A DNA stretch of 12,658 nt from an uncultured Clostridia bacterium (GTDB taxonomy: Bacteria; Bacillota; Clostridia; TANB77; CAG-508). Numbering within the stretch: position 1 is the stretch's first letter; each line of letters begins with the position of its first letter. The stretch covers positions 1 to 12,658 of the forward strand of contig CAQPBJ010000029.1 in NCBI GenBank assembly GCA_948852945.1, in the 5' to 3' direction. Of the stretch, positions 8,067 through 12,658 are shown piece after piece. The notes beneath the pieces were generated by a model, which did no database searches, was not told where the DNA came from, and was given only the letters and a program-made list of their open reading frames with translations. The position numbers and the translations under genes were made by a program.

Positions 8067-8141
8067 AATATCATAAAAATGTAATAATAAGCAAATTGTA
8101 GTAAAATAGGTAGATGCGAGGAAAAAGTTAAAAACTACCAA

Positions 8142-8169
8142 TTGACAAAATAAATAGTAGAGATAAAAT
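8142..8169 (+). promoter_or_regulatory. sigma-A type promoter for the third surface protein gene
   Basis: A perfect -35 box TTGACA (8142-8147) is followed after 16 bp by TAAAAT (8164-8169). Transcription would begin near 8176, about 44 bases before the ATG. The rest of the 153-base gap (8067-8219) shows only a weak GGTAG/CTACC inverted repeat (8109-8113 and 8135-8139) with no T-tract. Confidence 0.65.
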
Positions 8170-8205
8170 AAAATTAGATAATTAGAAACATTAACAAAAT
8201 CTATC

Positions 8206-8211
8206 AGGAGA
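8206..8211 (+). promoter_or_regulatory. ribosome binding site for the third surface protein
   Basis: AGGAGA lies 8 bases before ATG at 8220 and supports that start, which is also directly ahead of a signal peptide. Confidence 0.8.
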
Positions 8212-8219
8212 AAATAGAG

Positions 8220-11200
8220 ATGAAGTCCAAAAAAATTAGAGTAATAGTAGCAATAATATGTATTATAATTTTAATTTTATCAGTATGTTCAAATGTAGTG
8301 GCTAGAATTACATCAACAGCAGCTGGAAGTACTCAAAACTTCGGCATTGTACACTTACATACAAGCAGTTATTTAAATGGAAGTGGAAACAAAACATTTG
8401 GATACAAAGTAGATGATAGAAATGTATATAGAATATACGCTGGAAGCAATAACAGTGATGGATATATAAATACAGTATTATGTTTAGATAAATATGGAAA
8501 ATTCCCAGCAGAAGATTCAAGTACAGATAGATATACAAGTTTAGGACAAGCAACTCAAAATGTATTAACAACAATCAAAACTACTAAAAATGGAAGTAAA
8601 ACAAATTTAACAGCAAGTGATGCACAAAAAATAATTTGGTTAATGAATAATGCTATATTACCAGAAGATAGTAGTCAATTAAAAGATGTAAAACTTTCTA
8701 AAATTTTATCAGAAGTAATAGCTAGTACAAGCACTACACAGAATCCATTAACAGTAGATTATGTAAAAAGTATATTAACAGACGATGATTTAGTATTTGC
8801 GCTGCAAGCAACAATATGGTCAATTACAAACCCAGGACAAACTCCAGTATATCAAGGAACAGCAAATGGAACTACATACAATGCACTTGTAGGAAACGAT
8901 GTAATTAATAACAGAGGAAAACAAGGAACATACATAAATTTAATAATTAACTATTACAAAAATAATTATGATGGTAGAAATGGAAACATAGTTTTATCAA
9001 GCAAAGATGGATATGTTAATCCAAAATTAACAAAACCGAGCCAAAAACTAGAATTTACAAACGGAACAGTAACTAGTGGATATCAACAAGGAACAATAGA
9101 TAATGACTATATATTTGTAGGTCCATTTAAGATAGAAAGTTCAGTAGCTTCTAGGCCAACAATAGATTATAGTGTAGAAATATCATTTACAGATTTAGCA
9201 GGAAGAAAATATTCAGGAGAAAAAGTTCAATATTATTTAAAATCAGGAAAAACGACAGCTTCAGCTAAACTAGCACAAACCAAAGCAGGACTAGAAGGAA
9301 AAGAATTTTATATAGCACTAAAAAAAGGTACATTAATAAGAAAAGTAGATATAAAACTAAATACAGCATCAATTACATCTGATTCAACACCTACAGCATG
9401 GTCAGTAATTGGAAATGAAAATATGCAACCACTAATATCAACAGAAAGAACAGAAACAACACCTTCTCCAATAACTGACAATTTCGAATTTAATGTAAAA
9501 TTTGAGAGAGAACATGATGTGGCATTAAGAAAATTTATAACAGCAGTACGTAGAAAAGATTTTTTAGATAATTATACTAATATATTAACAACTACAAGAG
9601 TACCAAATCAGCTTAAGGCACCAGCAAATTCTTTTAATCAATATGAATACAAACATAGGAAAGTTCCAGTAGAAGTAGAGGTAGGAGATATTGTTGAATA
9701 TAAAATAAGAGTCTATAATGAAGGAAAATATAATGCCCAAATAACTAATGTAATAGACTATATTCCAAGTGGAATAGAATTTTTACCAAATGGATGGAAA
9801 GATGGAAAACATACAGTAAACTACAGTAGTAACAAGTGTACAATAACTCAATCTAGCAATAAAATTATAATGACACCTTTGCAAAACCAAGAATGTATCC
9901 AAAATAAAACATTACATGGAACTTCAACAAGAACAGAAGAAAAATTAGAATTTGTAGAATTAACATTACAGTTTAAAGTAACAGAAGCAGCAAGAGGAAG
10001 AATTGTTACTAATATAGCAGAAGTAGCAGGATTTACAGGACAAAATGATACTGACGGTGATGGTAATGGAGATGGAGACTTCATTCCACAAAAAGACTGT
10101 GATTCAGAAGTATTTAATGTAGAATTACCAGATGGTCCATGGGATGATTACATTGGGAATAAAGACAATAAAGAAGATCTTACAGATTCAGACTATTATT
10201 ACAAAGGGCAAGAAGATGATGATGATTTCGAAAAAATAATTATTCCAGCACCAGAAGGAAAATATAATTTACAATTAATAAAAATTGATAATAATACAGG
10301 CACAAGAATAAAAGACACAGAATTTAAAATAACATTTCCAGATGGAACTATACAATATGGAAAAACAGATTTAAATGGTATATTAACATTAGATGAAGTA
10401 AAGATAGATTCATTAGAAAATGATACTATAATAGTTGAAGAAACCAAAGAAACACCAGGATACAATAAGTTATCAAGTAAAATAACCCTAACAGTAAATA
10501 AAACACAAACAAAAGAAAATAATAAAACAGTATACAAAGTAACTAGTATTACAGCAAGGGATGACACAGGTAAAAGCTTTACAACAAGAGTAAATGGAAC
10601 TACTGCGGAAATTACAATACCAAATGATAGCATAGAAGGAAAGTATAATATTAATCTAGCAAAAGTAGATTCAGTAAATGCAGAAACAAAATTAAAAGAC
10701 GCAGAATTCAAAATAACACTACCAGACGGAAGTGTTCAAATCAAAAGAACAGACGATAATGGAATATTATCAATAAATGATATAAAAATAAAAAATTTAG
10801 AAAAAGATACTATAACAATAGAAGAAACAAAAGCACCAAATGGATATGATAGACTAATAGAAAAAATAATACTTGAAGTTACTAAAAAAGAAAAATCAGA
10901 AGGTTCAAAAAAAATATACCAAATAGACAACATACAAATAACAAGTGGAAATGACCAAAATTTAGTAGCAACTAATAAAGAAGAAAACACAATAAATGTA
11001 CTAGTACCAAATAAAAAAGCAGAAGGAACATATAAAATAAATTTACTAAAAGTAGACTCAGTAAATAAAGAAATCAAACTAAAAGATGCCATATTTAAAA
11101 TAACATTACCAGACGGCACAATTACTCAAAAAACAACTGATGAAAACGGAAACATACTATTAGATGGCATAAAAATAACAGAAACAGGAATAGACCATAT

Positions 11201-12658
11201 AACAATAGAAGAAACAAAAGCACCAAATGGATATGATAAATTAATAGAAAAACTAACAGTACAAATTAATAAAGAAGAAAAAATAGAAAACTCAAAAACT
11301 ATTTATCATATAGGAGATGTACAAATAACAGAAGGTAACAATGAAAATATAACAACAATAAATAAAGAAGAAAATACAATAAATATAGTAATTCCAAATA
11401 AAAAGGCAGAAAGTACCTACAAAATAAATTTATCAAAAGTAGATTCTGAAAATAGCACAATAAAATTAAAAGATGCCATATTTAAAATAACATTACCAGA
11501 TGGAACTACTCAAGAAAAAACAACAGATGAAAATGGAAATTTAGAAATAAGCGGAATAAAAATAACAGAAGCAGGAACAGAGCAAATAATAGTAGAAGAA
11601 ATAAAAGCACCATCAGAGTACAACAAATTAACAGAAAAAATAACATTAGAAATAACAAAAACAGAAAAAAATGAAGAAAGTAAAACTACATATGAAGTTA
11701 GCCAAGTAAAAGTACTAAATGAAGATGCTACTAAAAATATAACAGTAAATACTAGTGAAAATACAATAAATATAGTAATACCAAATAAAAAAGCAGAAGG
11801 AAAATATAATATCCACTTAGTAAAAGTAGATTCATTAAATAAAGAAATAAAATTAAAAGATTCTGAATTTAAAATAACATTACCAGATGGAACTACTCAA
11901 GAAAAAATAACAAATGAAAATGGTGATATAGTTTTAGACGAAATAATAATAAAAGAAAAAGGAATAGATAGTATAACAATAGAAGAAACAAAAGCACCAA
12001 CAGGATATACTAAACTAATAGGAAAATTAACTATAGAAATAACAAAAGAAGAAAAAGAAGAAGATAATAAAAAGATATATTATGCAAGTCATGCAAGAAT
12101 AATAAATGACAGTGATGAAGCATCAATAACTGCAAGCTTAAAAGACAATACAATAGAAATAATAATACCAAATAGTAAAGATAAAGAAATAGAAATATAT
12201 GATTTAGCATTAAAAAAATTTGTATCATCAGTATTTGATGGAACTAATACACCAAAAACAATTCCAAACACTCAAAAGAGAAATCTACAAATAACAGATG
12301 TAACTAAACTAAAAGAAAGAAAAACAGGAACGCAAATAGCAGATGCTACATATTCTTTTGGTTTAGATAAAGAAATGACACCAGTAAAAGTAGAAAAAGG
12401 TGATTATGTTACATACACAATAAGGGTATATAATGAGGGATTAATAGATGGAAAAGTTGGGGGAATTGTGGATAATATCCCAGAAGAATTAACCTTCTTA
12501 CCAGATAGCATAATAAATAAAAAATACGGTTGGGAAAAAAATGAGAATGAAGTAAGAACAAAATATTTACAAAATACATTACTAAAAGCATTTGATGCAG
12601 ACCCAGATAAAGAAAATGAATCAAATTATGATCAAGCTTCAGGAACAGGAATAGATAA
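8220..12658 (+). CDS. giant thioester/isopeptide surface protein, probable adhesin (3' partial)
   Basis: 1479 codons are visible and the frame is still open at the right edge. Residues 1-28 are a Sec signal peptide (KSKKIR, long hydrophobic core, VVA before the likely cut). A thioester domain follows, with Cys88 in VLCLD and Gln196 in ALQATIW. A VGPF...QPL beta domain (about 298-405) is shared with the 1398-residue protein. One DUF11-like domain (434-600) has Lys438, Asp513 and Asn598 and ends in a Ca-loop-like DTDGDGNGDGD. A linker YYYKGQEDDDDFEK leads into five SpaA/Cna_B-like domains starting at 679, 806, 935, 1064 and 1193. Each has Lys in the first strand, EE[TI]K, and Asn in the last strand (PN). 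Another DUF11-like domain opens at 1328 (YDLALKKF, Lys1333) and is cut by the window. More repeats and an anchor are expected beyond. The likely role is a cell-surface stalk with a covalent binding tip; binding is inferred. Confidence 0.9.
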   Translation, partial: MKSKKIRVIVAIICIIILILSVCSNVVARITSTAAGSTQNFGIVHLHTSSYLNGSGNKTFGYKVDDRNVYRIYAGSNNSDGYINTVLCLDKYGKFPAEDSSTDRYTSLGQATQNVLTTIKTTKNGSKTNLTASDAQKIIWLMNNAILPEDSSQLKDVKLSKILSEVIASTSTTQNPLTVDYVKSILTDDDLVFALQATIWSITNPGQTPVYQGTANGTTYNALVGNDVINNRGKQGTYINLIINYYKNNYDGRNGNIVLSSKDGYVNPKLTKPSQKLEFTNGTVTSGYQQGTIDNDYIFVGPFKIESSVASRPTIDYSVEISFTDLAGRKYSGEKVQYYLKSGKTTASAKLAQTKAGLEGKEFYIALKKGTLIRKVDIKLNTASITSDSTPTAWSVIGNENMQPLISTERTETTPSPITDNFEFNVKFEREHDVALRKFITAVRRKDFLDNYTNILTTTRVPNQLKAPANSFNQYEYKHRKVPVEVEVGDIVEYKIRVYNEGKYNAQITNVIDYIPSGIEFLPNGWKDGKHTVNYSSNKCTITQSSNKIIMTPLQNQECIQNKTLHGTSTRTEEKLEFVELTLQFKVTEAARGRIVTNIAEVAGFTGQNDTDGDGNGDGDFIPQKDCDSEVFNVELPDGPWDDYIGNKDNKEDLTDSDYYYKGQEDDDDFEKIIIPAPEGKYNLQLIKIDNNTGTRIKDTEFKITFPDGTIQYGKTDLNGILTLDEVKIDSLENDTIIVEETKETPGYNKLSSKITLTVNKTQTKENNKTVYKVTSITARDDTGKSFTTRVNGTTAEITIPNDSIEGKYNINLAKVDSVNAETKLKDAEFKITLPDGSVQIKRTDDNGILSINDIKIKNLEKDTITIEETKAPNGYDRLIEKIILEVTKKEKSEGSKKIYQIDNIQITSGNDQNLVATNKEENTINVLVPNKKAEGTYKINLLKVDSVNKEIKLKDAIFKITLPDGTITQKTTDENGNILLDGIKITETGIDHITIEETKAPNGYDKLIEKLTVQINKEEKIENSKTIYHIGDVQITEGNNENITTINKEENTINIVIPNKKAESTYKINLSKVDSENSTIKLKDAIFKITLPDGTTQEKTTDENGNLEISGIKITEAGTEQIIVEEIKAPSEYNKLTEKITLEITKTEKNEESKTTYEVSQVKVLNEDATKNITVNTSENTINIVIPNKKAEGKYNIHLVKVDSLNKEIKLKDSEFKITLPDGTTQEKITNENGDIVLDEIIIKEKGIDSITIEETKAPTGYTKLIGKLTIEITKEEKEEDNKKIYYASHARIINDSDEASITASLKDNTIEIIIPNSKDKEIEIYDLALKKFVSSVFDGTNTPKTIPNTQKRNLQITDVTKLKERKTGTQIADATYSFGLDKEMTPVKVEKGDYVTYTIRVYNEGLIDGKVGGIVDNIPEELTFLPDSIINKKYGWEKNENEVRTKYLQNTLLKAFDADPDKENESNYDQASGTGID
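10254..12185 (+). repeat. five tandem SpaA/Cna_B-like domain repeats, about 387 bp each
   Basis: Units start at 10254, 10635, 11022, 11409 and 11796; lengths are 381, 387, 387, 387 and about 390 bases. Each encodes E-x-x-Y-x-[IL]-x-L-x-K-[IV]-D, a FKIT-[LF]-PDG strand, an EE[TI]K turn and a closing [VI]-PN. Candidate isopeptide pairs are Lys688/Asn802, Lys815/Asn931, Lys944/Asn1060, Lys1073/Asn1189 and Lys1202/Asn1318, with a Glu in each EE[TI]K. Units 2-5 are more alike; unit 1 is the most divergent. Confidence 0.88.

Noticed and set aside
8109..8139. GGTAG/CTACC inverted repeat as a terminator after yraN
   Set aside because: The stem is only 5 bp with a 21-base loop and no T-tract.
8277..8300. 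Possible lipobox (LSVC) in the signal peptide of the third surface protein
   Set aside because: The residue before Cys is Val rather than Gly, Ala or Ser, and a normal signal-peptidase site (VVA) follows a few residues later.
10199..10711. A 170-codon frame on the minus strand
   Set aside because: It is a shadow of the third surface gene, arising because the A-rich repeat coding strand gives few stops on the complement; it has no ribosome site or recognisable domain.
10254..12185. Possible CRISPR array because of regular spacing
   Set aside because: The period is about 387 bases and the frame is continuous through protein domains; there are no short identical repeats with unique spacers.

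Overview
The window is AT-rich (roughly 30% GC by eye, not computed). The coding strand is very A-rich: Ile is mostly ATA, Lys AAA, Arg AGA, and every stop seen is TAA. Trp is TGG and no gene reads through TGA, so the standard bacterial code fits. This, the aaggagg-type ribosome sites and the Gram-positive surface-protein architecture point to a low-GC Firmicute, most likely an uncultured gut clostridium. The genus cannot be fixed from the sequence. All genes lie on the + strand.

Layout. (1) 1-861: the 3' end of a repeat-rich surface protein gene, ending in a membrane anchor and followed by an intrinsic terminator. (2) 1071-5267: a complete 1398-residue surface protein with its own sigma-A promoter. 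It has a signal peptide, a predicted Cys-Gln thioester domain, five DUF11-like beta domains and a C-terminal anchor, and is followed by a terminator. (3) 5336-8066: a compact DNA-processing operon, comM (yifB), dprA and yraN. Both comM and dprA appear to start at ATA, and dprA carries a one-base insertion that breaks its frame. (4) 8220 to the right edge: the first 1479 codons of a third giant surface protein with its own promoter. It has a signal peptide, a thioester domain, one DUF11-like domain, five tandem SpaA/Cna_B-like domains of about 129 residues, and the start of another DUF11-like domain.

How the genes relate. The three surface proteins are paralogues sharing domains, linkers and anchor types. 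They are probably elongated adhesins whose stalk domains are each stiffened by a Lys-Asn isopeptide bond. The two complete N-termini carry a thioester that could bond covalently to a host or matrix amine. ComM, DprA and YraN belong to intracellular DNA handling (branch migration and RecA loading in transformation, and a nuclease-like protein). They have no visible functional link to the adhesins beyond position. No tRNA, rRNA, CRISPR array, insertion sequence or phage gene was seen. The stretches without genes are 862-1070 and 8067-8219 (both under 300 bases, holding terminator and promoter signals) and 5268-5335.
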